A DNA stretch of 64,000 nucleotides from Gammaproteobacteria bacterium. Lineage in GTDB: Bacteria; Pseudomonadota; Gammaproteobacteria; Arenicellales; Poriferihabitantaceae. Of the stretch, positions 46,417 to 54,834 are shown piece by piece (the first letter of the stretch is position 1; every line of letters starts with the position of its first letter). Location: positions 1 to 64,000 of the forward strand of contig JAHEGU010000002.1 of the NCBI GenBank assembly GCA_024644945.1. Direction: 5' to 3'. Under the pieces are notes generated by a model. The model worked only from the letters and a program-made list of their open reading frames with translations, was not told the DNA's origin and did no database searches. Made by a program: the position numbers and the translations under genes.

Positions 46417-46452
46417 AAAAACCGGATTAGCCAATTTAATGGCTAATCCGGT
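46417..46452 (-). terminator. Rho-independent terminator of the degP-type gene
   Basis: A perfect 13-bp inverted repeat (ACCGGATTAGCCA at 46421-46433 with its complement at 46440-46452) around a 6-base loop. On the minus strand the stem is followed by TTTT (46420-46417). It lies 26 bp after the protease stop. Nine bases of the left arm (CCGGATTAG) also occur just outside the stem at 46404-46412. Confidence 0.85.
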
Positions 46453-46478
46453 GTGGAGCCAGCTGGTAAACTAATTTC

Positions 46479-47972
46479 TTATTCGAGAGGAATCACTACG
46501 TATCTCACTCGAGAATCGCGTTCTACAAGAAGCAGAACTGAATTCTTATCGTTTTCCTTCGCGTCGGCGATTGCCTCGTTAACCTGTTCCGTTTCCGAAA
46601 CCTCATTGTTACCGATTTTCTTGATCAGCTCACCTCGACTAAGCCCGCGCTCCGAAGCTGGACTGTTTGCCTTGATCGCGGTGATGACAACCCCTGTCGC
46701 TTCTTCAGGAATGCCGAATTTTTGCCGGTTATCTTCATCCAGAGCGGCTAATGACATTCCGAGTTTGCCTGCTTCGGATGTGTCGCTCTCAACACTGGCG
46801 GTTTTGATATCGGCATTGCCACCCACCGAAACACGAATCGTTTCTTCTTTTTCATTACGCCATACTACTAGGTCGACCTCCTTATTAGTTTCGGTGAGCG
46901 CTACGATCTTGGGAAGTTCGCGCATACGTGGGATTTCTTTACCGTCAAAACGCAGGATAATGTCGCCGGCTTCAACACCCGCTTTTTCGGCGGGGCTATC
47001 CTCAATCACCTGCGTAACCAGCGCCCCACGTGCTTTGCTGAGTCCGAGACTATCGGCGATTTCTTCGCTGACGGATTGAATTTGAACGCCTAAGTAGCCT
47101 CTCTGCACGGTTCCTGTATCGCGCAATTGACTGATTACGTTACTTGCCATGCCAGATGGGATGGCAAATCCGATACCCACACTGCCACCATTTGGAGAGT
47201 ATATAGCGCTGTTTACGCCGATCACTTCACCACGCATATTAAACAGCGGACCACCTGAATTGCCTCGGTTGATTGGGGCATCGATCTGAATGAAATCATC
47301 AAGAGGCCCAGAACGAATGTCGCGACCCCTGGCCGAAATAATACCTTTAGTCGTGGTGCCACCGAGACCAAATGGATTGCCAATAGCAACCACCCAGTCT
47401 CCGACCCGAGCTGCTTCCGAATCGCCAAACTTAACGAAAGGGAAGGGGCTATCTCCCTTAATTTCCAGCAGAGCTAGATCAGTCTTTGCGTCAGTGCCTT
47501 TAAGCACTGCAGGAATCCTGGTGCCATCGTCAAAAACGACCTCAATTTCATCAGCATCTTCAATGACATGATTGTTGGTGACAACCAGGCCCTCGGAGTC
47601 GATGACAAAGCCGGAGCCCACAGCCGTTGTTTTGCGCTCGAATGGGCTATTTTGATCACCGTCGGGCATTTTGAACTGGTCACCAAAGAAGCGTTTAAAA
47701 AATTCCTCAAGCTCTGGAGACTGGCCACGAAAACCAGGTCCGCCGGGTGATGCAGTAACGGTACCGGTGACCGAAATATTGACCACAGCTGGTTTCACCG
47801 CCTCCACCAGATCAGCAAAGCCGTCAGCAATATTGACCTCGGGCAGCCCTTCTGCGGCATGGCCAGCATCGGTATCTGCAAGTAAGACAGGCGTCGCGAC
47901 AGAAGACGCCAAGAAAACAAAAATGATCGCGAAATCTCTGGAATATTTTCTAATTAAAGCACTATTGATCAT
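46479..47972 (-). CDS. DegP/DegQ (MucD)-type periplasmic serine protease
   Basis: A 497-residue HtrA-family protease/chaperone of the periplasm. A signal peptide covers about residues 1-32. The trypsin-like domain has H135 (TNNHVIED), D165 (KTDLALLEI) and S239 (NRGNSGGPLF). Two PDZ domains follow (about 285-375 and 400-495). It degrades or holds misfolded envelope proteins. ATG 47972 is preferred because GAGG stands 6 bases upstream and it opens the signal peptide; the frame continues open 117 bp upstream. Which of DegP, DegQ or MucD it corresponds to is not decided by sequence; the two full PDZ domains fit all three. Confidence 0.9.
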   Translation of the reverse strand: MINSALIRKYSRDFAIIFVFLASSVATPVLLADTDAGHAAEGLPEVNIADGFADLVEAVKPAVVNISVTGTVTASPGGPGFRGQSPELEEFFKRFFGDQFKMPDGDQNSPFERKTTAVGSGFVIDSEGLVVTNNHVIEDADEIEVVFDDGTRIPAVLKGTDAKTDLALLEIKGDSPFPFVKFGDSEAARVGDWVVAIGNPFGLGGTTTKGIISARGRDIRSGPLDDFIQIDAPINRGNSGGPLFNMRGEVIGVNSAIYSPNGGSVGIGFAIPSGMASNVISQLRDTGTVQRGYLGVQIQSVSEEIADSLGLSKARGALVTQVIEDSPAEKAGVEAGDIILRFDGKEIPRMRELPKIVALTETNKEVDLVVWRNEKEETIRVSVGGNADIKTASVESDTSEAGKLGMSLAALDEDNRQKFGIPEEATGVVITAIKANSPASERGLSRGELIKKIGNNEVSETEQVNEAIADAKENDKNSVLLLVERDSRVRYVVIPLE

Positions 47973-48370
47973 TACAGACCTCACATATAAGTTAATCGCG
48001 CGCAATCTAACAAGCGCCGCCTTGCTGAAAGGTGAACGGGGGATTAAGAAATGGTAATTTTGCCCTGGGAACTTTTCCAGTGTTAACACTTTATCCCCAT
48101 TTACAGCTCCAGCTGATCTAATTGATGGCGATAGGTCAGTGCGATTTCAAGCGGGAGAAAATATAAATCTCAGGAATATACCTCATTCCCTTGGGTCTCC
48201 ACTTTATATAAATTGAAACCAAAAATTAAATAGCGCGAGATCCATCGATATGATTCGCGGCGTGATAATAACGAGTCGGTAGAAAAGGTAAAAATATCTC
48301 AAGCATCCTCGCAATCTTCAAAAAGCACTTCCTTTCCTAACAAAGAGGCTGTTTCAGCAGGCAGTTCAGA
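47973..48370. other. Intergenic region upstream of the degP-type gene
   Basis: 398 bp between the pyrC' stop and the protease start, both on the minus strand. It contains a perfect 12-bp palindrome, AGTGTTAACACT at 48079-48090, about 107 bp before the protease start. No gene, no clear terminator for the pyrimidine genes and no convincing sigma-E type promoter were seen. Confidence 0.5.
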
Positions 48371-49666
48371 TTAGGCTGGAAAACGTGCAGCATCCTGGTA
48401 AATAACTTTGCCTTCAATCATTGTCATTTTTGTTTTCCCAAACAATTGTTTTCCCATAAATGGGGAGTTCTGACCTCGACTCTGCATCGACTTTTCGCTC
48501 AGTGTCCATTCCTCGGTAGGATCGACCAGACACAAATCGGCAATTGCGCCAATGCTTAGATGTCCGCGATCAACACCAATAATCCTGGCCGGATTACAGG
48601 TAAGTGCCGCAACTGCTGTCGACAATGGGAGTTGTTTGTTTGTCGTAAGAGACAGGGTAAGTGCCAGCAATGTGTCCACACCTGCGATTCCTGCTGCTGC
48701 CTCGCTGAATGGCGCAAGTTTTGCATCGGCGCCGTGGGGCTGGTGATCCGAACATATCACCGAAACTGTCCCGGTGCGCACACCTTCAATCAGCGCTTCC
48801 CGGTCTATTGCGGTGCGCAGTGGCGGAAATACCTTATAGCGTGTATCGAAAGCGCCTATATCATCTTCACATAAAAGCAATTGATGAATGGCAACACTCG
48901 CGCTCACGGGTAGATTGTGGGATTGGGCTTCTCCAAGCATAGTCACGGATCGACCGCATGAAATTAAATTGACATGAGCTCTGGCTCCGCTAGTTTCGAT
49001 CAGCGCAAGATCACGAGCGACGCCGACAGTTTCTGCAGCTTCGGGAATAGCAGGCAGGCCTAATCTTGTGCTCACTTTGCCTTCATGCACTACCCCATTC
49101 CCTAGTAGCCAAGGGTCCTGAGGTGTGAGAAATACTGGAATTTCGTAAGTGGAGGCATATTGCATCGCGCGCCGCATAACCAGCGTATTGGATACAGCTT
49201 TTAGGCCGTTACTTACTCCCACACAACCTGCGTCTGATAGCATGGCCATGTCTGTTAGTTTCTCTCCCTTTAACCCCACTGTGAGCGCCCCTAGAGGATA
49301 CACATGAGACTGGCCGCTGGCGTCAGCCCGATCTCGAATCATGTTCGCCATCGCCGGGGTATCGACCACCGGCCAGGTGTCCGGTGGGCAAACTAGACCG
49401 GTTATTCCGGCCGTGGCGGCTGCGGTCGTTTCGCTGGCAATAGTAGCCTTTTGTTCTTCCCCGGGTTCTCTCAGCCGAGCGCAAAGATCAATGATACCGG
49501 GTAATAACAGGAGTTTATCCGCATCTATAGTCAGATCAGCTTTGAACCCTTGCGGGGTTTCACCTACTTCAACGATCATCGAGTCGTCAATGGCTACGTC
49601 TGCGACACTGTCAAAGCTGTTTGCGGGATCGACTACACGAGCGCCCCGAATCAATATTTTTGTCAT
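48371..49666 (-). CDS. pyrC': Dihydroorotase-like protein without metal site (PyrC'/pyrX type)
   Basis: A 431-residue protein with the type I dihydroorotase fold, but the metal-binding residues are missing. The D-x-H-x-H motif is replaced: D60 is kept and H62/H64 are C62 and R64 in [12 protein letters not shown]. Later histidine sites are also altered: [10 protein letters not shown] in place of the HCED-type site, and [11 protein letters not shown] in place of the HVS-type site. The last acid, in SDHQPHG, remains. This is the pattern of the inactive PyrC' of Pseudomonas, which forms a structural dodecamer with PyrB. It overlaps pyrB by 4 bp. A true dihydroorotase must lie elsewhere. Confidence 0.9.
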   Translation of the reverse strand: MTKILIRGARVVDPANSFDSVADVAIDDSMIVEVGETPQGFKADLTIDADKLLLLPGIIDLCARLREPGEEQKATIASETTAAATAGITGLVCPPDTWPVVDTPAMANMIRDRADASGQSHVYPLGALTVGLKGEKLTDMAMLSDAGCVGVSNGLKAVSNTLVMRRAMQYASTYEIPVFLTPQDPWLLGNGVVHEGKVSTRLGLPAIPEAAETVGVARDLALIETSGARAHVNLISCGRSVTMLGEAQSHNLPVSASVAIHQLLLCEDDIGAFDTRYKVFPPLRTAIDREALIEGVRTGTVSVICSDHQPHGADAKLAPFSEAAAGIAGVDTLLALTLSLTTNKQLPLSTAVAALTCNPARIIGVDRGHLSIGAIADLCLVDPTEEWTLSEKSMQSRGQNSPFMGKQLFGKTKMTMIEGKVIYQDAARFPA

Positions 49667-50634
49667 GGGTCCTCCTGTCCGCCCATCAGCTTTGCCATTA
49701 TGGACATGCGGACCGCAATTCCATTCGTGACCTGGGACAGGATGACCGAGCGATCTCCATCGGCAACGCTGGATGCGATTTCCAACCCTCGGTTGATTGG
49801 ACCTGGGTGCATTACTATGGCGTCAGGGTTTGCGTAGCTAAGCTTGTCGTCAGTCAGACCATATCGGTTAAAGTACTCCTGCTCGCTTGGCACCAATTGA
49901 CCGTCCATTCGCTCGCGCTGCAGTCTCAGCATCATTACAACGTCTATTCCCGAGAGTCCCTCTGCCATATTACTGGTGACATTGACGCCCATCGCTTCTA
50001 CTTCGGTGGGAATAAGCGTGCGCGGCCCAATTAGTCGGATTTCGTCAACCCCGAGGGTTGATAGTGCGTGGATCTGTGATCGGGCTACTCTGGAATGGAG
50101 AACATCGCCAATGATGGCAACCTTGAGGCCTTCAAAGCCGCCTTTTTCGCGTCTAATCGTGAACATATCCAGCATCGCCTGAGTTGGATGGGCATGCCGG
50201 CCATCACCGGCGTTAATCACCCGAACATGTTCCGGTAAATGACTGGCGATCAGATGAGATGCCCCACTGGCCGAATCCCGCACTACAAAAAGATCCGTAT
50301 GCATCGCCTCCAGCGTTCTCGCTGTATCGAGTATCGATTCTCCTTTACTGGTGGACATACGCGCAGCACTCAAATTGATCACATCAGCCGACAGTCGTTT
50401 TGCCGCTATTTCAAATGTTGTACGGGTGCGTGTGCTGGGCTCGAAAAATAGATTGACTACGGTTTTACCGCGCAGTAGCGGTACTTTTCTAATCTCACGC
50501 TGACCAAAGGAGATGAAAGATTCTGCAGTGTCTAGGATCTGAACAAGGGTTTCCTTAGGCAGTCCGTTGATGGTCAAAAAGTGTCTAAGGCGGCCCTGAT
50601 GGTCGAACTGTATCTTGCTGTCGGATGGGACCAT
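49663..50634 (-). CDS. pyrB: Aspartate carbamoyltransferase, catalytic subunit
   Basis: A 323-residue enzyme that joins carbamoyl phosphate and aspartate, the committed step of pyrimidine synthesis. The carbamoyl-phosphate loop is STRTRT (67-72) in [13 protein letters not shown], with the MSTSKGES loop and HPTQAMLDM following. No pyrI regulatory gene is adjacent; with pyrC' this is the Pseudomonas-like class of ATCase. It lies 2 bp after pyrR. Confidence 0.95.
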   Translation of the reverse strand: MVPSDSKIQFDHQGRLRHFLTINGLPKETLVQILDTAESFISFGQREIRKVPLLRGKTVVNLFFEPSTRTRTTFEIAAKRLSADVINLSAARMSTSKGESILDTARTLEAMHTDLFVVRDSASGASHLIASHLPEHVRVINAGDGRHAHPTQAMLDMFTIRREKGGFEGLKVAIIGDVLHSRVARSQIHALSTLGVDEIRLIGPRTLIPTEVEAMGVNVTSNMAEGLSGIDVVMMLRLQRERMDGQLVPSEQEYFNRYGLTDDKLSYANPDAIVMHPGPINRGLEIASSVADGDRSVILSQVTNGIAVRMSIMAKLMGGQEDP

Positions 50635-50636
50635 GC

Positions 50637-51143
50637 TCAGTCTGAAGAAGATGTTTGAGTAACGATCTCGAAATGCAGGCCGCTATCAGTTTGGCAGATT
50701 TTTGCCTGCTGCATGGGTTCAAGCTCCATAGTTTTACCGATTACGTCAGCGGCAATGGGTAGTTCACGACCAGGTCTTTCTAACGCTACGGCAAGCTTGA
50801 TGGAGGCTGGCCGCCCGAAAGAAAAAATCTCGTTCATTGCCGCACGGATGGTTCGGCCAGTGTGCAGTACATCATCAACTAGCAAGATATGACGTCCTTC
50901 CACTGGCTCCGGCAGATCAGAGGACTGGACCTTTGGATTAAGACCTACTCGACTGAAATCGTCGCGATAGAAAGAGATATCGAGGGTTCCTAAGAGCGAG
51001 TTGGTTTCAAGATTTTTATGCAGCTCGGTCGCGATCCACGCGCCCCCGGTATGAATACCGATGACCAAAGGTTGGTCAATATTGAGCGCACGAATGTCTT
51101 CAACCATTGTGGCGAGGATGGGTTCGAGCGGTATCTGATTCAT
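50637..51143 (-). CDS. pyrR: PyrR bifunctional regulator/uracil phosphoribosyltransferase
   Basis: A 168-residue phosphoribosyltransferase-fold protein with the PRPP motif [17 protein letters not shown]. In Bacillus PyrR controls pyr attenuation by RNA binding and has uracil phosphoribosyltransferase activity. In gammaproteobacteria the regulatory role is less clear. It sits between ruvX and pyrB with 2-4 bp junctions, so all are on one transcript. No pyr attenuator is visible at these junctions. Confidence 0.9.
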   Translation of the reverse strand: MNQIPLEPILATMVEDIRALNIDQPLVIGIHTGGAWIATELHKNLETNSLLGTLDISFYRDDFSRVGLNPKVQSSDLPEPVEGRHILLVDDVLHTGRTIRAAMNEIFSFGRPASIKLAVALERPGRELPIAADVIGKTMELEPMQQAKICQTDSGLHFEIVTQTSSSD

Positions 51144-51577
51144 ACTGGGGCCGGATTGTCGGTTAAATAGGTCCTAAGTATCAACTCTGCAGCAACGCAA
51201 TCACGAGTATTTTTTCTTTTGCTTGTAGTGGATTTTCCAGGCTGGATGGATTCTCTAATCAGGGCGTCGGCTTCCGACGAACTCAACCTTTCATCAATGA
51301 GGGTGACGGGAATTGAATGACGTGTTTCGAGTGCATCGGCAAACTGACTGGCTTTTAATGCCATTTCTCCGCTAGAGCCATCTAGATTTAGGGGTAATCC
51401 AACTACCAGGGTCCCGGGCTTCCATTCTATTATCAGTGCATCGATATCCTGCCAGTTAGGTTGAGAATTTCTTGCAAATACGGGTTTTAGTGGCTGTGTG
51501 GTGTTAGTAATTCGGTTGCCCACCGCAACGCCGATTTTCTTTGTGCCAAAATCGAATCCGAGCACCCGGTCATTCAC
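51140..51577 (-). CDS. ruvX: RuvX/YqgF Holliday-junction resolvase-like nuclease
   Basis: A 145-residue RNase H-like nuclease, the size of YqgF. The first acidic residue is in VLGFDFGTKKIGVAVGN, with E in VTLIDERLSS and a last acid near the C-terminus (TRDCVAAELIL). Proposed roles are pre-16S rRNA 5' maturation and resolvase activity. GTG at 51577 is chosen because it overlaps the algH stop (GTGA) and gives the family N-terminus; the frame is open 66 bp upstream. Confidence 0.9.
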   Translation of the reverse strand: MNDRVLGFDFGTKKIGVAVGNRITNTTQPLKPVFARNSQPNWQDIDALIIEWKPGTLVVGLPLNLDGSSGEMALKASQFADALETRHSIPVTLIDERLSSSEADALIRESIQPGKSTTSKRKNTRDCVAAELILRTYLTDNPAPV

Positions 51578-52140
51578 GCGTGGCCCACCTGGGAGGTAAG
51601 CTTGCTGTAATCCATGCCGATAAGTTTTGCCGCCAGCATCCATTTCTGATCAATACTGGCATCAAAAAGGATATCAAGTTCGACCGGTGTGCTGAACCAT
51701 GCATTCTGCATTATTTCCTGTTCGAGCTGCTCAGGTCCCCAACCCGCATAGCCCAGACTCATAATGGCATTTTCGGGACCCTCACCCTGAGCAATATCCA
51801 CCAGGATGTCTCGAGAGCTGGTAAGTGACAACTGGTCGCTTATCCGTAGCGTTGATTCCCACTCGCGTTCGGTTTCATTACTATGCACCACGAGGCCGAA
51901 CTCCTTATGAACTGGCCCTCCCTCAAATACAGGTGCATTCGCCAGAGCGTGGTCAGATACAGATATACCTAGCTGATCGAACACATCCAGGAGAGTGTGC
52001 TGACTAAGCCGATTAATGACGATACCCAGCGCGCCATTGGCATCGTGCTGGCAAATAAGGTTAACGGTGCGGGCAAAATTCTGATCTTCCAGCTGCGGCA
52101 TGGAGACTAGAAAATGGTTTCCGAGGTATCCTTCAGTCAA
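51574..52140 (-). CDS. algH: UPF0301 protein AlgH/YqgE
   Basis: A 188-residue protein of the AlgH/YqgE family with the conserved N-terminus GNHFLVSMPQLEDQNFARTV, the NGALGIVINRL strand, GGPVHKEFGLVVH and the C-terminal GYAGWGPEQLE. The role is unknown; it was first linked to alginate regulation in Pseudomonas. The TTG start at 52140 opens directly before the family N-terminus. Confidence 0.92.
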   Translation of the reverse strand: MTEGYLGNHFLVSMPQLEDQNFARTVNLICQHDANGALGIVINRLSQHTLLDVFDQLGISVSDHALANAPVFEGGPVHKEFGLVVHSNETEREWESTLRISDQLSLTSSRDILVDIAQGEGPENAIMSLGYAGWGPEQLEQEIMQNAWFSTPVELDILFDASIDQKWMLAAKLIGMDYSKLTSQVGHA

Positions 52141-52175
52141 GATAAGTATCCTTTGTATTATTTCGCTTTGAACGG

Positions 52176-52991
52176 TTAACGAGTGATGTCTTTAACGGTG
52201 TTTTGGCTGAATTTCCATGTGCGTATGATATGCAAAATATCATAATTACGTTTCATAGCCTCGTTGAACGGTTCAAACGGGGCTGCAATATGTACTATTC
52301 GCTCGGCACCATCATCGAGTATTTTGTGGCCGGAAGAACGCAGAATGCTGACTTGATCTACGGAGCCGTCTGAACGCAAGGTAACGTCCATGACCAGCTC
52401 ACCCTCTATCTGCTGTCGCTTGGCTGCGTCTGGGTAGTTCAGGTTCCCAACCCTTTCAACCAGCAAGCGCCAATTTTCAAGGTAAGGCGCGATCTCTGAG
52501 GCGCGCGCATTAGCACTAACAAACTTTTCTCGAGGTTTAGCCTGGGCATTTAGAAACGCAAGATTAATAGTTTCAGTCAACTGTTCGCGGTTCTGACCAG
52601 GCTCAGAAACCATCTCCGACTGGTTTGGCTGGTCCGGGTTGTACAGTGCTTCGGCCTGCTGTTCTAGCAACAGTCTTTCTTCTTGGGGATTGCTGCTGTT
52701 GGAGCTCTGTCGGGTTGTGTCAGGCAGCAGGGGCGGTAGCGAAGCATCTTCCTCACCCTGACTATCTACCTGCGCCAGAACCTTGGTATCCTCGTCTGTT
52801 AACTCCGATTGGGCAGCAACCAATATGATTTTGAGGGGAGGGGAAAATTCCTGGCTTGTGGCCTGGGAGGGCAAAACGAAGGATACGCCTAGAACAATGA
52901 TCAGGTGAAACAGCACTGAAATGGTCAAAACCCAACCAAAACGATCACTTTTCAGGGCTTTTCGACGCCGTTCTTGAGGTGATTTTGGCAT
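52176..52991 (-). CDS. TonB-like energy-transducer protein
   Basis: A 271-residue protein with a basic N-terminus, one transmembrane helix (about 20-45, VLTISVLFHLIIVLGVSFVL), a charged, Q/E- and P-rich periplasmic spacer, and a C-terminal TonB domain (about 180-265; NYPDAAKRQQIEGELVMDVT, with the RTWKF end strand). In P. aeruginosa the tonB gene in this position (tonB3) affects twitching motility. ATG 52991 is taken as the start; TTG 53003 is also possible and has GGAA upstream. A TATAAT on the minus strand (53055-53050) could be its -10. Confidence 0.85.
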   Translation of the reverse strand: MPKSPQERRRKALKSDRFGWVLTISVLFHLIIVLGVSFVLPSQATSQEFSPPLKIILVAAQSELTDEDTKVLAQVDSQGEEDASLPPLLPDTTRQSSNSSNPQEERLLLEQQAEALYNPDQPNQSEMVSEPGQNREQLTETINLAFLNAQAKPREKFVSANARASEIAPYLENWRLLVERVGNLNYPDAAKRQQIEGELVMDVTLRSDGSVDQVSILRSSGHKILDDGAERIVHIAAPFEPFNEAMKRNYDILHIIRTWKFSQNTVKDITR

Positions 52992-53171
52992 AGAAGTTGG
53001 CAAAATCTTATTTCCGAAGGTTATCTGTTAAATTGGCTCAATCTTCGTTATTATATCCTTTGAAACAATAATAAAAAATCCGGCTATGTCTTTGAAGCGT
53101 CAGTAAAAGCCGGAAGTATCAGATTCGAATGACATTGGGGTATGGCGAGTCAGTTTCTCAGGTGTAAAACT

Positions 53172-53549
53172 ATGAAAAAAATTCTGGTGGTGGACGACAG
53201 CAGGACAATCCTGCACAAGGCGTCCAAAATGCTGGAGCAGGCGGGGTACGAAGTAGATACTGCAAAAGACGGCTTCGAGGCGATTTCCAAGGTTACCGAC
53301 TTTCATCCTGATTTGATGTTTGTGGATATCATGATGCCTAAACTAGACGGTTACCAGACCTGCTCGCTGGTCAAAAATAACAGCCATTATCAGGGCACAC
53401 CGGTAGTAATGGTATCGAGTAAAGACGGATTGTTTGATCGGGCTCGCGGCAGCATCGTCGGGGCGGATGGTCATATCAATAAGCCATTTAGCGAAACTGA
53501 TCTGCTCGGCGCAGTCGAGAAGTATACCGGCTCCGTACCTGCTGGATGA
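53172..53549 (+). CDS. pilG: Response regulator PilG
   Basis: A 125-residue single-domain CheY-like regulator. The phospho-acceptor is D52 in MFVDIMMPKLDGYQTC, with the acidic pair DD in VVDDSRT and K in NKPFS. The wording DGYQTCSLVKNNS and SSKDGLFDRARG matches PilG, which controls extension of type IV pili in Pseudomonas. ATG 53172 preceded by CAGGTG is the likely start, 30 bp inside a longer open frame. It is divergent from the tonB-like gene. Confidence 0.9.
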   Translation: MKKILVVDDSRTILHKASKMLEQAGYEVDTAKDGFEAISKVTDFHPDLMFVDIMMPKLDGYQTCSLVKNNSHYQGTPVVMVSSKDGLFDRARGSIVGADGHINKPFSETDLLGAVEKYTGSVPAG

Positions 53550-53722
53550 ATTACTGGAGGGGGCACCTGCCTTGAATGACATATGAGAGTGGCCACGGCG
53601 ACTCGTCTCGGTATTCTGAAATAGCGGTAGACAATGTTTAATACTCGGGTTCAATGGGTTTCTAAGATTATTCCCTTGAAGATCAGCCCGAATCTGGAAT
53701 CTCAAAAAGTAATGGGGGGTGA

Positions 53723-54100
53723 ATGTCAGTAAACAAAATCCTGGTTGTTGATGATTCGGCAACAGATACACATCTTATTTGCAATGCGTTGTCTGCCGCC
53801 GGGTATAAGCCCATTTCAGTGGGTAGTGCTGAACAGGCTTTAGATGTAGCACGTGCTGAGCATCCTCATGCGATTTTAATGGATGTGGTGATGCCGGGGA
53901 CAAACGGATTTCAGGCAACGCGAATGTTGCACAGACATCCTGATACCGCAGATATTCCCGTTATTATTTTATCTTCGAAGAGCAAAGCATCTGACAAGGT
54001 ATGGGGCCTGAGGCAAGGAGCTGTTGGTTACATCACCAAACCATTCAGCAATAAAGAACTGATTGAAAAATTGCGCGATCTTATTGCCGATGACAAATAA
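53723..54100 (+). CDS. pilH: Response regulator PilH
   Basis: A 125-residue CheY-like regulator with phospho-acceptor D54 in ILMDVVMPGTNGFQATR and K in TKPFSNKEL. The sequence resembles PilH, which counteracts PilG in pilus retraction control. The ATG is preceded by a strong GGGGGGT ribosome-binding site. The 173-bp gap after pilG is longer than elsewhere in the cluster and shows no terminator. Confidence 0.9.
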   Translation: MSVNKILVVDDSATDTHLICNALSAAGYKPISVGSAEQALDVARAEHPHAILMDVVMPGTNGFQATRMLHRHPDTADIPVIILSSKSKASDKVWGLRQGAVGYITKPFSNKELIEKLRDLIADDK

Positions 54101-54160
54101 CGAGAATGACTTCCGTCAGCCTTGGTAACGAATTTTGCTGATTGAATCTTAAGTAAAATC

Positions 54161-54700
54161 ATGAAACACAACAACTCCACTCCCTTAGAATCTCTGGAGA
54201 AACTTTCGTCCCTAACTCGGGGGGATAGGGCGATGGAGTCCCGTCCGACTTCTGAGCAGACTTGGAGAGGTTTTATATTTAATCTTGGCGATATGAATAT
54301 TGTTTTTCCGTTCATGGGTGGATATGAAATTCTACCTGATAGAGATATACACATTATTCCCTGGGCAAAAGATTGGGTAAGGGGCGTTACAAACGTGAGG
54401 GGTGAGATTTATACAGTGGTAGATTTTTCCTTATATCTTGGGCTGGCTCCGGTCACATCAATTCGACGTGCGACCATGTTTCTGCTGCCTGACACCTCAG
54501 TTAAATGCGTGTTACTGCTGGAAGATCGAGTGAGCGTCAGAAATTTCCCTCAGTTCGCTGAACATCTAGTTGACGAAAACGTGCCACAAAGACTGGCATC
54601 TTGTTTGAATCTAATCCTTCGGGATGATGATCAGGATTGGCTCGTTGTCGATGTTGAGCAACTGTGTAGTGCACAGGAGTTTTTATCTATTGCTGCGTGA
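54161..54700 (+). CDS. pilI: CheW-like coupling protein PilI
   Basis: A 179-residue protein with a CheW domain from about residue 35: GFIFNLGDMNIVFPF, the VRGVTNVRGEIYTVVDF core that is the family mark, and a C-terminal WLVVDVEQLC. It links the PilJ receptor to the ChpA kinase. It sits between pilH and pilJ as in Pseudomonas. Confidence 0.9.
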   Translation: MKHNNSTPLESLEKLSSLTRGDRAMESRPTSEQTWRGFIFNLGDMNIVFPFMGGYEILPDRDIHIIPWAKDWVRGVTNVRGEIYTVVDFSLYLGLAPVTSIRRATMFLLPDTSVKCVLLLEDRVSVRNFPQFAEHLVDENVPQRLASCLNLILRDDDQDWLVVDVEQLCSAQEFLSIAA

Positions 54701-54834
54701 GCGATTGAAGGACAAGCGGGTTATGACAATATTTACTTTGAAATATAAATATCTAAAAGGCAAATATATGAATACCTACCGTCAGAATGCTGGATGGGGA
54801 TGGTTCGAATGCTTTTGATGAGAGGCGCATCATA

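Noticed and set aside
47985..48013. TTGTTA-N17-TTATAT on the minus strand as the promoter of the degP-type gene
   Set aside because: Transcription would start about 6 bases before the ATG, inside the ribosome-binding site.
53080..53113. CCGGCT/AGCCGG inverted repeat between the tonB-like gene and pilG
   Set aside because: Only six base pairs with a 22-base loop and no T tract; not distinguishable from chance.
54723..54818. 31-codon frame between pilI and pilJ
   Set aside because: It overlaps the pilJ leader, has no ribosome-binding site, and its codon make-up does not stand out.
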